From NCBI RefSeq assembly GCF_907164965.1, contig NZ_CAJRAM010000084.1, positions 1-34,390 of the forward strand: a stretch of DNA of 34,390 nucleotides, in the 5' to 3' direction. The notes beneath the pieces are model-generated. The model was given only the letters and a program-made list of their open reading frames with translations, made no database searches and was not told the DNA's origin. Position 1 is the first letter of the stretch; every line of letters starts with the position of its first letter. A program made the translations under genes and the position numbers. The stretch is from Coxiella endosymbiont of Ornithodoros maritimus. GTDB lineage: Bacteria > Pseudomonadota > Gammaproteobacteria > Coxiellales > Coxiellaceae. Positions 26,238 through 34,390 of the stretch are shown one piece after another.

Positions 26238-28910
26238 ATGGCGAATTCATTAAAAACATGTCGTGAATTAACTGCTGGTAGCAAAACCTACTACTACCAT
26301 AGCTTAAAAGCGGCGGAAAACGCCGGTCTTTCAAACATTCATCGCCTTCCTTACTCACTCAAAATTTTATTGGAAAACCAATTACGGCATGAAGATGGAG
26401 AAACAGTCACTCAAACGCATATTGAAGCGTTCGCTCACTGGCTGAAAGATAAACATTCCGATCGCGAAATCGCTTATCGACCTGCTCGAGTCTTAATGCA
26501 AGATTTTACCGGCGTTCCCGCCGTGGTCGATTTAGCCGCGATGCGCGATACGATGGCGCTCATGAAAGGGGATCCAAGCAAAATCAACCCTCATTGCCCT
26601 GTTGATCTTATCATCGACCATTCCGTGCAAGTAGATGAATTCGGCAACGAAGAGGCCCTTCGAGATAACGTACATATTGAAATGGAGCACAACCACGAAC
26701 GATATACCTTCTTGAAATGGGGACAACAAGCGTTTCGTCATTTTCAATTAGTGCCGCCAGGCACCGGTATTTGCCATCAAGTGAATTTGGAATACCTCGG
26801 CCGCGGCGTGTGGTCTAGCCAACAAAACGGTGAGTGGTTTGCTTATCCCGACACGGTGGTCGGAACCGACAGTCACACGACCATGATCAATGGACTGGGT
26901 GTTTTGGGATGGGGCGTCGGGGGAATCGAAGCCGAAGCTGCTATGCTGGGACAGCCCATCTCCATGCTAATCCCCGAAGTCATTGGTTTTTATCTTTCTG
27001 GTCAATTACGCGAAGGCATTACAGCAACTGACCTCGTTTTAACTGTGACTCAAATGCTGCGTCAAAAAGGAGTGGTGGGAAAATTCGTTGAATTCTACGG
27101 CCCCGGTTTAGCGGAGCTTTCTCTGGCTGACCGAGCGACTATCGGCAACATGGCCCCTGAATATGGCGCCACTTGCGGACTTTTCCCTATCGATGCCGAA
27201 ACGATTAAATATTTAGAATTAACCGGCCGAGACGCTGAAGCGATCGAACTCGTCAAGGCTTATTCAAAAGCGCAAGGCACTTGGCACGACGAAAATACCC
27301 CCGAACCTATTTTCTCAGACACGCTATCCCTTGACCTTTCAACCGTCGAACCAAGTCTCGCTGGCCCAAAACGCCCCCAGGACCGTGTTCCCTTAGCGAA
27401 GTTAAAGAAAACCATCGAGGGTGTTATCGCGACGGCTGAGCGCGATCAAGAACTCGATCACTCTTTTCAAAGTACCGGAAATTTTGATCTTCATCATGGC
27501 GATGTCGTGATCGCCGCCATCACCAGTTGTACGAATACCTCCAATCCCAGCGTAATGCTCGCCGCAGGTTTGCTTGCAAAAAACGCGGTGGCAAAAGGGC
27601 TTCAAAGAAAACCCTGGGTTAAAGCATCGCTAGCGCCAGGATCCAAAGTGGTTACAGATTATTTGCATAAAACAGGATTAATTGATTATCTTGAAAAGCT
27701 TGGCTTTTATCTCGTCGGCTACGGCTGCACGACCTGTATTGGCAATTCGGGACCCTTACCAGAGGCAGTGGCTAAAACGGTGATGGAAAATGATCTTATT
27801 GTGTCATCCGTTTTATCCGGCAATCGTAATTTTGAAGGTCGTATTCATCCGTTAGTTAAAACGAATTGGTTAGCATCACCACCGCTGGTGGTTGCTTTTG
27901 CCCTTGCTGGCACAACGCGCATTGATCTTACTAAAGATCCGCTAGGTCATAACGATCGTGGAGAACCTATTTTTTTAAACGATATCTGGCCATCGAACGG
28001 AGAGATTGCAAAAATGGTGATGCAAGTTCGCAATGATATGTTCCACAAAGAATACGCCGATGTATTCGAGGGAGACGAAGAATGGCAGCGTATTCATGTG
28101 TCTACCGGAGATACTTTCAGTTGGCAAGCGAATTCCACTTATGTGAAAAATCCCCCTTTCTTTGAAAACATGAGTGCGAAACCGAAGGCTTTAAGAAATA
28201 TTATTGACGCACGTATTTTAGCTATTTTAGGCGACAGTGTAACGACGGATCATATTTCTCCCGCGGGCGCCATTAAAGCGGATAGTCCAGCCGGTAAATA
28301 TTTAATTGAGCATGGGATCGACATTAAAGATTTTAATTCTTATGGTTCTCGCCGCGGTAATCACGAAGTATTGATGCGCGGGACGTTTGCCAACATTCGT
28401 ATTCGTAATGAGATGTTATCAAAGGTGGAAGGCGGATTTACAAAACATTTTCCGGATGGGGAACAGCTTTCCATTTACGACGCTGCGATGAAGTATCGCA
28501 GCGAGAATATTCCGTTGGTGGTGATCGCGGGTAAAGAATATGGTACCGGTTCTTCGCGCGATTGGGCCGCTAAAGGTCCGTGTTTATTGGGCGTTAAAGC
28601 AGTGGTGGCGGAAAGTTTTGAACGTATCCATCGTTCTAATTTAGTCGATATGGGTGTGTTGCCGTTGGAATTCAAAAATGGCAATAATCGTCATTCTTTA
28701 AAATTAGAAGGAAACGAAGTGATTGATATCACCAGATTGGAAAATGATTTAAAGCCTGGAGGCGATGTTATTATGACAGTTAAGCGAAAAAATGGAACTT
28801 TTGAGAAAATTCCATTGCATTGTCGTATCAATACACAAAATGAATTGGCTTATTACCAGCATGGTGGGATTTTACAGTTTGTGTTACGCCAAATGTTGAG
28901 ATCTTCTTAA
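26238..28910 (+). CDS. acnA: aconitate hydratase A
   Basis: [4Fe-4S] enzyme interconverting citrate and isocitrate in the TCA cycle, central to amino-acid-fed metabolism of Coxiella. The start MANSLKTCRELTAGSKTY at 26238 has AGGT 6 bp upstream. The frame is open for 73 codons further back, but that extension overlaps the groES promoter and start and has no family support. Cluster cysteines are C431 in TSCTNTS, C497 and C500 in GYGCTTCIGNSG. VVGTDSHTTMINGLGVLGWG, SYGSRRGNHEVMRGTF-like NSYGSRRGNHEVLMRGTF and GKEYGTGSSRDWAAKGP are intact. It is 890 aa, the AcnA length. No terminator is obvious downstream. Confidence 0.97.
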   Translation: MANSLKTCRELTAGSKTYYYHSLKAAENAGLSNIHRLPYSLKILLENQLRHEDGETVTQTHIEAFAHWLKDKHSDREIAYRPARVLMQDFTGVPAVVDLAAMRDTMALMKGDPSKINPHCPVDLIIDHSVQVDEFGNEEALRDNVHIEMEHNHERYTFLKWGQQAFRHFQLVPPGTGICHQVNLEYLGRGVWSSQQNGEWFAYPDTVVGTDSHTTMINGLGVLGWGVGGIEAEAAMLGQPISMLIPEVIGFYLSGQLREGITATDLVLTVTQMLRQKGVVGKFVEFYGPGLAELSLADRATIGNMAPEYGATCGLFPIDAETIKYLELTGRDAEAIELVKAYSKAQGTWHDENTPEPIFSDTLSLDLSTVEPSLAGPKRPQDRVPLAKLKKTIEGVIATAERDQELDHSFQSTGNFDLHHGDVVIAAITSCTNTSNPSVMLAAGLLAKNAVAKGLQRKPWVKASLAPGSKVVTDYLHKTGLIDYLEKLGFYLVGYGCTTCIGNSGPLPEAVAKTVMENDLIVSSVLSGNRNFEGRIHPLVKTNWLASPPLVVAFALAGTTRIDLTKDPLGHNDRGEPIFLNDIWPSNGEIAKMVMQVRNDMFHKEYADVFEGDEEWQRIHVSTGDTFSWQANSTYVKNPPFFENMSAKPKALRNIIDARILAILGDSVTTDHISPAGAIKADSPAGKYLIEHGIDIKDFNSYGSRRGNHEVLMRGTFANIRIRNEMLSKVEGGFTKHFPDGEQLSIYDAAMKYRSENIPLVVIAGKEYGTGSSRDWAAKGPCLLGVKAVVAESFERIHRSNLVDMGVLPLEFKNGNNRHSLKLEGNEVIDITRLENDLKPGGDVIMTVKRKNGTFEKIPLHCRINTQNELAYYQHGGILQFVLRQMLRSS

Positions 28911-28927
28911 CGAAGCCACCTCTCCCA

Positions 28928-28955
28928 TTTTTTAGCTATAATTTTTTAGCTATAA
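28928..28955. repeat. 14-bp tandem duplication upstream of the metallo-beta-lactamase-fold gene
   Basis: TTTTTTAGCTATAA occurs twice back to back, 10 bp before the next start codon. Each copy, with the following T, contains a TATAAT hexamer, so the duplication doubles a possible -10 box. Confidence 0.92.
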
Positions 28956-28965
28956 TTTTTAAATT

Positions 28966-29677
28966 ATGAAAATAAAAATATTAGGGACGAGAGGGGGAAT
29001 TGAGGGTTCTGCCCCTTACCAGCCCCATCATTCGGGTGTATTGGTGAATGACATTTTTCTTTTTGATCTCGGAGAAGAAGCTTTTTAACTCATCAGCAAA
29101 AATACATATTCATTAGCCATTTACGTCCCGACCACGCCTTCTTCGTACGCGAGCCTAAAAAGAATTATATTATTGACACGCCCATCTTCGCTCCCCGAAA
29201 GTTTCAAAGGAAATTTATGGGTTAAGGCGCTCACCCAACCAAAATCATTTGATTCTTATGAAATCATGCCCATTCCCACTCATCATAGCCACAAAGCGAA
29301 TTCACAAACTTATCTGATAAAAAAGGGAAAAGAGAAAATCTTGTATACGGGTGATATGATCTGGATTAATAAAGAATACCATCACTTATTAGAAAATTTA
29401 GATCTGGTGATTACCGAAGGAAGTTTTATTCAAAAATGGAGACGAATACGACGACATGAAGAATCTAAAAAGATCTACGGCCATACCAGCATTCCTATAT
29501 TTATTAAATTTTTTTAAAACTCACACAATTCATTTAATTTTTGTGCATTTTGGCAGTTGGTTTTATCAGAATATACCCAGAACCAGAAAAAAACTAATCA
29601 CCCTTGGAAAGAAACAGGGTATTAATGTCCATGTTTGGCATAATGCTATGATCATGAATACTAAAAATTTAGAATAA
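28966..29677 (+). pseudogene. broken metallo-beta-lactamase-fold hydrolase
   Basis: ATG at 28966 reads KIKILGTRGGIEGSAPYQPH, HSGVLVNDIFLFDLGEEAF and a TAA. Later pieces: FDSYEIMPIPTHHSHKANSQ and KEKILYTGDMIWI (29173-29517), then, after a frameshift near 29512, LIFVHFGSWFY and KKQGINVHVWHNAMIMNTKNLE (to 29677). This matches the metallo-hydrolase fold (first strand ILG.RG, HHSH, YTGD, a final 'V.H.DGM'-like end), here V.H.AM. The HxHxDH metal signature is not found; the region before PTHHSHK appears shortened. It lies between acnA and dsbD. At least two lesions make it inactive. The substrate class is unknown. Confidence 0.8.
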
Positions 29678-29826
29678 AATTTATTTAAATAACCATCCTG
29701 TTTCCACTGCTCACTCAGCAACGCCCTTGTTTTTATGCGCCAGAGTCGGGGGTTCAGTCATTGAATGACACGTGAAAGAGCCTACCAGTTATTCACTTCG
29801 TTGTCGAAGTGTGTTTAGATAAGTCG

Positions 29827-31605
29827 ATGATTTGTCCATTAATAACTCTTTTGGTTTTGCTTTTTCTTCCAATTTACGCGCCATCGGAGGAGCCTGTGCC
29901 GGTTGATCAGGCATTCCAATTTAGCGCGATGGCTAAGGATTATCAGACGGTAATTGGCCTATGGAACATCAAGCCAGGCTTTTATCTTTACCGAAATCAC
30001 ATTCACTTTTCATCGCTTAGATCAGCTGATTATCTCGGGAAACCCCTCTGGCCTTGCATTGAGACCGTCAAAGACTATCCTGGCATTGGAAAATTGCTGG
30101 TATATCAAGACCAATTAAGGATTTCGGTCCCTGTGATTAAAGCAATGGATCAAACCCTTTATTTGAAGGTCGATTATCAAGGCTGCTCCGAAAAAGGGTT
30201 TTGTTATCCCCCGACCACAAAAACAGTGGCTATTGATTTAGCTGGAAATTATATGCAGCCTGTAATGCCTTTAGCGATCGATATTACGCCTGGCAAAACG
30301 CCTAGACCCAAAGCAGCACCGCCCATTACCCAACAAGATCGAGTTACCCAGCTTATGACGCATAAGAATTTATTTTTTGTTTTATTGAGTTTTTTTGGTT
30401 TTGGTTTGCTGCTTTCTTTTACACCGTGCGTGCTGCCAATGATTCCGGTGTTATCCGGAATCATTGTGGGTCAGCAAAAATACCCTAAACGCGCTTTTGG
30501 TTTATCCTTGATGTACGTACTGGGAATGGCAATCACCTACGCAATAGCTGGCGTTTTTTTCGGTTTTATCGGAAGCACGGTGCAAGCTGCCTTCCAAAAT
30601 CCCTGGGTTATTGGATTGTTTAGCTTATTATTCATTGTGATGGCCTTGTCGCTTTTTAGCTTATACGACCTTCAACTTCCGCAGCGATGGCAGACACGGC
30701 TCGCGCAAGCCAGCGATCGACAAAAACACGGAACTTATCTAGGAAGCGCGTTAATGGGTGCTTTATCCACGCTTATTTTATCGCCTTGCGTCACGCCGGC
30801 CCTCGTTGGAGTCCTCGGTTATATAAGCCATACCGGCAACGCGTCCTTAGGGGGCATTGCTTTGTTTACGATGGGGCTCGGGATGGGCGCGCCGTTGTTA
30901 CTTCTCGGCGCTTTTAGCCAAAAATGGTTACCCAAGGCCGGTCCGTGGATGACGCTCATCAAACACATCCTGGGTGTTTTGATGCTAGCTGTCGCCGTTT
31001 GGCTGTTAGCTCGTATCTTACCGGGAACGGTAATGGTGTTTCTCTGGGCGGCTCTCGCTGTTGGCTCAGCCATTACTCTTAGCGCGCTCTCCACTACGCA
31101 AACGAAAATGCAAAAAATCGGAAAAACCTTCGGATTATTTCTTCTAGTCTACGGTATTGTGCTGGTAACCGGCGGCCTTTCAGGAAACACTAACCCGCTG
31201 CGTCCTATTTCCCTTGCATTTTTACCCGAGAAAGAAAAAGGGCCTTCTTTCACCGCCGTTTACACACTCCCTGACATTGAGCATCAATTAAAAATGGCCA
31301 CAACAAAAGGCCAATCGATGATGATTGATTTCTATGCCGATTGGTGTATTTCTTGCAAACAAATGGAGCAATTTACTTTCGCTAACCAAAATGTGCAAAA
31401 AGCGCTAGCTGGCTTTCGTCTACTCCGGGCCGATGTCACTCGCAATGATCAGGGAAGTACGCTGCTAGAAAAACATTTCGGTGTGGTCGCTCCCCCCACA
31501 GTTCTTTTCCTCGATCCTCACGGTAAAGAAATCCCAAACTCCCGCATCGTCGGCGAAATGTCGGCTTCTCGATTCTTAAAGCATCTGGAAAATTTGCGCA
31601 GTTAA
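29827..31605 (+). CDS. dsbD: thiol:disulfide interchange protein DsbD
   Basis: Inner-membrane protein that carries electrons from cytoplasmic thioredoxin to periplasmic DsbC-type isomerases and cytochrome maturation. The start ATG at 29827 gives a signal peptide (ICPLITLLVLLFLPIYAPSE); a GTG six codons earlier is possible. N-terminal alpha domain with C120 and C126 (YQGCSEKGFC), an eight-helix membrane domain with C201 (FTPCVLPMIPVLSG) and C321 (LSPCVTPALVG), and a C-terminal thioredoxin-like domain with C507-I-S-C510 (YADWCISCKQ). All six redox cysteines are present. It is 592 aa, close to the E. coli protein. Its last 30 bp overlap, in antisense, the distal end of a decayed minus-strand gene. 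Confidence 0.96.
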   Translation: MICPLITLLVLLFLPIYAPSEEPVPVDQAFQFSAMAKDYQTVIGLWNIKPGFYLYRNHIHFSSLRSADYLGKPLWPCIETVKDYPGIGKLLVYQDQLRISVPVIKAMDQTLYLKVDYQGCSEKGFCYPPTTKTVAIDLAGNYMQPVMPLAIDITPGKTPRPKAAPPITQQDRVTQLMTHKNLFFVLLSFFGFGLLLSFTPCVLPMIPVLSGIIVGQQKYPKRAFGLSLMYVLGMAITYAIAGVFFGFIGSTVQAAFQNPWVIGLFSLLFIVMALSLFSLYDLQLPQRWQTRLAQASDRQKHGTYLGSALMGALSTLILSPCVTPALVGVLGYISHTGNASLGGIALFTMGLGMGAPLLLLGAFSQKWLPKAGPWMTLIKHILGVLMLAVAVWLLARILPGTVMVFLWAALAVGSAITLSALSTTQTKMQKIGKTFGLFLLVYGIVLVTGGLSGNTNPLRPISLAFLPEKEKGPSFTAVYTLPDIEHQLKMATTKGQSMMIDFYADWCISCKQMEQFTFANQNVQKALAGFRLLRADVTRNDQGSTLLEKHFGVVAPPTVLFLDPHGKEIPNSRIVGEMSASRFLKHLENLRS

Positions 31606-31752
31606 CGAACTTACTATTTCAGGCTGGAGGGTACAACTACCTTCTGCCAATTTTTCTTTCATTTCTTCTTGTCTATTTGGTTGTGGTTGAAAAGTGGTAG
31701 GCTTATTTGCTAATGACAATTGTGGAAACTGCTTTAGGTACTCGAGGTAGAC

Positions 31753-31780
31753 TTTTACGCTTATATTTTTACGCTTATAT
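31753..31780. repeat. 14-bp tandem duplication in the large decayed gene
   Basis: TTTTACGCTTATAT occurs twice back to back. It falls just after the TGA that ends the 31786-32148 piece, and its 14-bp length shifts the frame of the distal reading. Confidence 0.93.
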
Positions 31781-32372
31781 CTTATTCATTTTTGTAAATG
31801 ATTTTCCCACGCTTGTTTTATACCTTTTTCACATTCAGGAACTTTAAGCACTTCTTTTATGTCGTCCAATTCTGGATAAGCATATTGCAATAATAACGCT
31901 TGTAATACACCGGAAATTTTTTGCTGATCCTCATCCCCCAATTTATTATAGTTATCCACTAATGGTTGGACTATATCAAATAGCTGACTTTGGTAGCCCT
32001 GAATCGGAAGCTTTATTTCCGCTATATCTAAGCTAGTAGTCTCAGACTCTCTTATTGCCCTCGTTTTATAGCTCGCAATTGAAAAAGCATTCAATATTAG
32101 CGTCATAAAATAGATCCCAGCCGATAAAGGATCTAATGTCTTAACCAACTCAACTGCGGATTGAACTGCTGATGAATAGCTACTATTGTTGTAAAGGGGC
32201 CCTCACCTTCTCCAGCCATTAAAGTTTCAAATTCGACTGGAGAATAAAAGTATTTAAAAAAAATGGAGTAATCCGCAGAAATCTTGCTTCTCACTCGTAA
32301 CAAAAAATTTAGAAACAATCGTTAAAAATTCGCAAAACGAATCAAACTCAACACGCCAATTTCTATCTCTAT

Positions 32373-32404
32373 AATGAACTACTACTTCAATGAACTACTA
32401 CTTC
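32373..32404. repeat. 16-bp tandem duplication in the large decayed gene
   Basis: AATGAACTACTACTTC occurs twice back to back. On the minus strand it repeats EVVVH. Removing one copy restores EVVVHYRDRNWRVEFDSF, so the duplication caused the frameshift that ends the 32387-32701 piece. Confidence 0.95.
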
Positions 32405-33889
32405 CCTGCGAAAATCAAAGTAATCTTCGGCTAATTTTAAAGAAGGGAAGTCATGTGGGTGCTTGGGCAAAAAAATAAATTTCTGGACAAGTTGATCAAA
32501 CCAGGTGTCGATATTCCATGGGACATTTTTTTTGCAGATAGCCACACCAATTTCCATCGGTAAATAATCTTGAGGACATCCATCCGTATTCTGGCAGAGT
32601 ATTTTAAAGGCCTCCCACACGAGATTTTCTCCAGCTGAAGTTTCAGCTACCAATGATTTAGTCTCCTCTTCTGAGGAAGGAATATATTGAGTAACGTTCA
32701 TAAGTCATTTGATTAATGTTATGCAAGCTTTTGTATTTCTGCATTCTATCGCTGCTTTTTTTAGCCAATCGTTAATTTCTTTATTGTTTATCTCATGATA
32801 ACTCGCAGGGTTCATCAATACCAAGGCTGTACAATAGGCAGCATTGCCCCAGTATTGACTATCTTCATCCTTTGCAACGGACATCTCTTTCAATTTTGAC
32901 TTCAAAAAAATCAACTCGATCATGTCGAATTGGCGATTCACATCGGTACCGTTTTCCAAAAATAATAGCCTGTTCAAGCTCTTCATTTCTGTGTCAGGAT
33001 CTGCTTAGTTGGGGTGGAATGAGCAGCAATGATTTTAAAGGCGCGTCTCGATTAATAAATTTTTCGTTTTTTCTCCTTGAAAAGGACGCTTCTGATCGAG
33101 CTGCAATAAATACTTTAATGTAGGATCATCGATATAGGAGTGTAATAATCCCTTTAAAAGCGTTTGCCCATGGATGTCAGCAAGCACTTCAAAGTCTTTG
33201 ACGGTGCTCAATAACCATTTTTAATGGTTTCCCATTGAGAATTCTGAGCCGCCAAATGGGCTAAATCAAGTTGGTAGATTTGTTGCTGGCAGGCAGTCGT
33301 CCATTTATTTAATAATTTTAAGGAGGCACACCGTTCATTATAGTTGTTTTAAGATACTAAGCTTTCCAAGCGGATACCAAAAATTGTAACGCTGAACACT
33401 CTCTCCAAAAAAGTCCTAAATTAAGGAGCTGCTTAAGAATTTCCATAATCGATTCCAGATATTTTTTACAATCTTTTGTCTTTAACAATTGATCGTCTAT
33501 AATTTCAAAAATTTTATCGACAATATCGGGTTTCGATTGACCTCCCCGTTTATCTTGAATGGAATAGAATAAGTTGCTTACTCCAGTATAACGGGCTGCA
33601 TGGCCCGCTCGCGGAATAAATCACAAATTTTTCATAGTCATCGATAATACGCTTCCTACAACCCATCAAATGATCCATCACAAACTTTTTTTAAACTGGT
33701 CATCCGAATCCATTAGAGGCCTGTATACTCCAAAATGCTTATACGCTAAGAGTTTATTAATAGGTTTTTGAAAGAAGTCTCCCGAAAAGAGGAATTCTTT
33801 ATTTTTCTCTAATATTTTCCAAATCCCCGTTTTGACAAGCTCTCTCACAGGCTTCGAAGGAGGGTTGGGTCTGCTAAGTCATCACACGA

Positions 33890-34227
33890 AACTATTTCCT
33901 TTAATATATTGGATTAAAATTATACCACTCTGAGAATTGAAACTATACGATTAAGGTATAAAAAAAGACCCCCGGGGGGGCAAATTCTTTGCCTGTCGTA
34001 GGCCTTAACTTTTGGGATCTTTATACTTTTTTGGACGGCATATTGACATTCTAGGCTGGTCCCAGGTTTTCATCTGCAAGTCAATTTATGAACATTACGT
34101 GAGTGTTTTCTGAACAGGTGCTTGCAAAATCCTCGATGATCTTGCGTAGATCTGCATCGAATAGGATGATAACTTCGCAAATATAGACAATTTCAATAAC
34201 CTCCGGCACAATAACCCAAAAGCATAT
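33890..34227. other. intergenic, no gene seen
   Basis: Short stops in all frames. Around 33969-33981 there is a CCCCCGGGGGGG tract beside an A7 run, which on the minus strand reads as a GC tract followed by T7; the arms touch without a loop, so I do not call it a terminator. It would contain the promoter of the large decayed gene. Confidence 0.45.
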
Positions 34228-34302
34228 TATTACCCACAAGTGGTAAAGACTAAAAACTTAAAACCCGTCCTTTCCGCGCAGGTACCTAGAGCTCAACTTA
34301 AG
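34228..34302. repeat. interspersed repeat modules D and C, copy 2
   Basis: ATTACCCACAAGTGGTAAAG and AAAAACTTAAAACCCGTC match module D at 11186-11227. CCGCGCAGGTACCTAGAGCT followed by CAACTTAAG matches module C at 11073-11103. Here D and C are contiguous in the order D-C. Confidence 0.65.
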
Positions 34303-34334
34303 GGGGCGAGGTAAAGAGGGAATATCAAGTAGTT

Positions 34335-34380
34335 GAAAAAATGTCTGTCGTTTCCGTGCGTAGGCTGCCTACCGACAGAC
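34335..34380. repeat. palindromic repeat module B, copy 1
   Basis: GTCTGTCG (34343-34350) pairs with CGACAGAC (34373-34380), and inside it GTAGGC-T-GCCTAC (34360-34372) is a second perfect hairpin, giving a nested REP-like structure. The inverted copy at 19415-19456 has point changes in both arms. Confidence 0.75.
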
Positions 34381-34390
34381 AAAGAATCGA

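Larger units (their letters stand above)
31576..33882 (-). pseudogene. wreck of a large unknown gene (about 750 codons)
   Basis: Collinear protein-like pieces run down the minus strand: DDLADPTLLRSL, then ILEKNKEFLFSGDFFQKPIN and LAYKHFGVYRPLMDSDDQFK; DDYEKFVIYSASG; ARYTGVSNLFYSIQDKRGG and IVDKIFEIIDDQLLKTKDCK; YNERCASLKLLNKWTTACQQ; LSTVKDFEVLADIHGQTLLK; KSLNRLLFLENGTDVNRQFD to ITLIK, a TGA, then LMNVTQYIPSSEEETKSLVA in the same frame; a 16-bp duplication; AVELVKTLDPLSAGIYFMTL to KQAWENHLQK (31786-32148); and, after a TGA and a 14-bp duplication, VYLEYLKQFPQLSLAN and a Gln/Glu-rich end at 31576. No family is recognised. The size, helical leucine-rich composition and lack of membrane segments are compatible with a Coxiella-specific cytosolic or secreted protein; an effector role is only a guess. 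More than eight lesions. Confidence 0.6.

Noticed and set aside
33969-33981. C/G tract beside A7 as a terminator
   Set aside because: The arms leave no loop and the pairing is ambiguous.

Overview
The window looks like the chromosome of a Coxiella (Gammaproteobacteria, Legionellales), either C. burnetii itself or, given the amount of gene decay, a close tick-associated relative. Three things point there. The gene order ahpC / sodB-dapB / gcvTHP / groESL / acnA / dsbD is the one I recall for C. burnetii. The GroEL and aconitase translations are very close to the C. burnetii proteins as I remember them. Codon use is moderately AT-rich, and many broken genes lie beside a few well-kept ones. The species call is inference; no database search was run.

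Layout. 1-330: the last 50 codons of an IS110-type transposase and a stem-loop. 329-3004 (minus): metF and metE, both heavily broken. 3190-4260 (minus): intact trpS. 4335-4562: a dense set of stem-loops. 4586-6642: small or broken Coxiella-like genes of unknown function. 6758-6986: a 22-bp tandem duplication and three direct repeats with a 22-bp period. 7051-9805: uvrD and a translationally coupled ZIP-like membrane protein with a frayed C-terminus. 9873-11300: a broken unknown gene, an Rpn-type nuclease remnant and mosaic interspersed repeats. 11400-13065: pyrC-rnt. 13104-14153 (minus): a Lys-rich coiled-coil protein and the peroxiredoxin ahpC. 14370-15672: sodB-dapB. 15807-19192: a decayed cluster luxR-like / esterase / alpha-beta hydrolase / luxR-like. 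19253-19456: interspersed repeats. 19558-23950 (minus): glycine cleavage operon gcvT-gcvH-gcvPA-gcvPB. 24067-26034 (minus): groES-groEL behind a sigma32-like promoter. 26238-28910: acnA. 28966-29677: broken metallo-beta-lactamase-fold gene. 29827-31605: dsbD. 31576-33882 (minus): the wreck of one large unknown gene. 34228-34380: more interspersed repeats.

How it works together. The intact genes cover translation (trpS), DNA repair (uvrD), pyrimidine and lysine/peptidoglycan precursors (pyrC, dapB), RNA maturation (rnt), oxidative defence (ahpC, sodB), protein folding (groESL, dsbD), the TCA cycle (acnA) and one-carbon supply from glycine (gcv). Glycine cleavage still makes methylene-THF, but the branch to methionine through MetF and MetE is destroyed here, which predicts dependence on host methionine unless another gene replaces them. 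Regulatory and accessory genes (LuxR-like, hydrolases, probable effector-like genes) are decaying by point nonsense mutations, homopolymer frameshifts and a recurrent class of perfect short tandem duplications.
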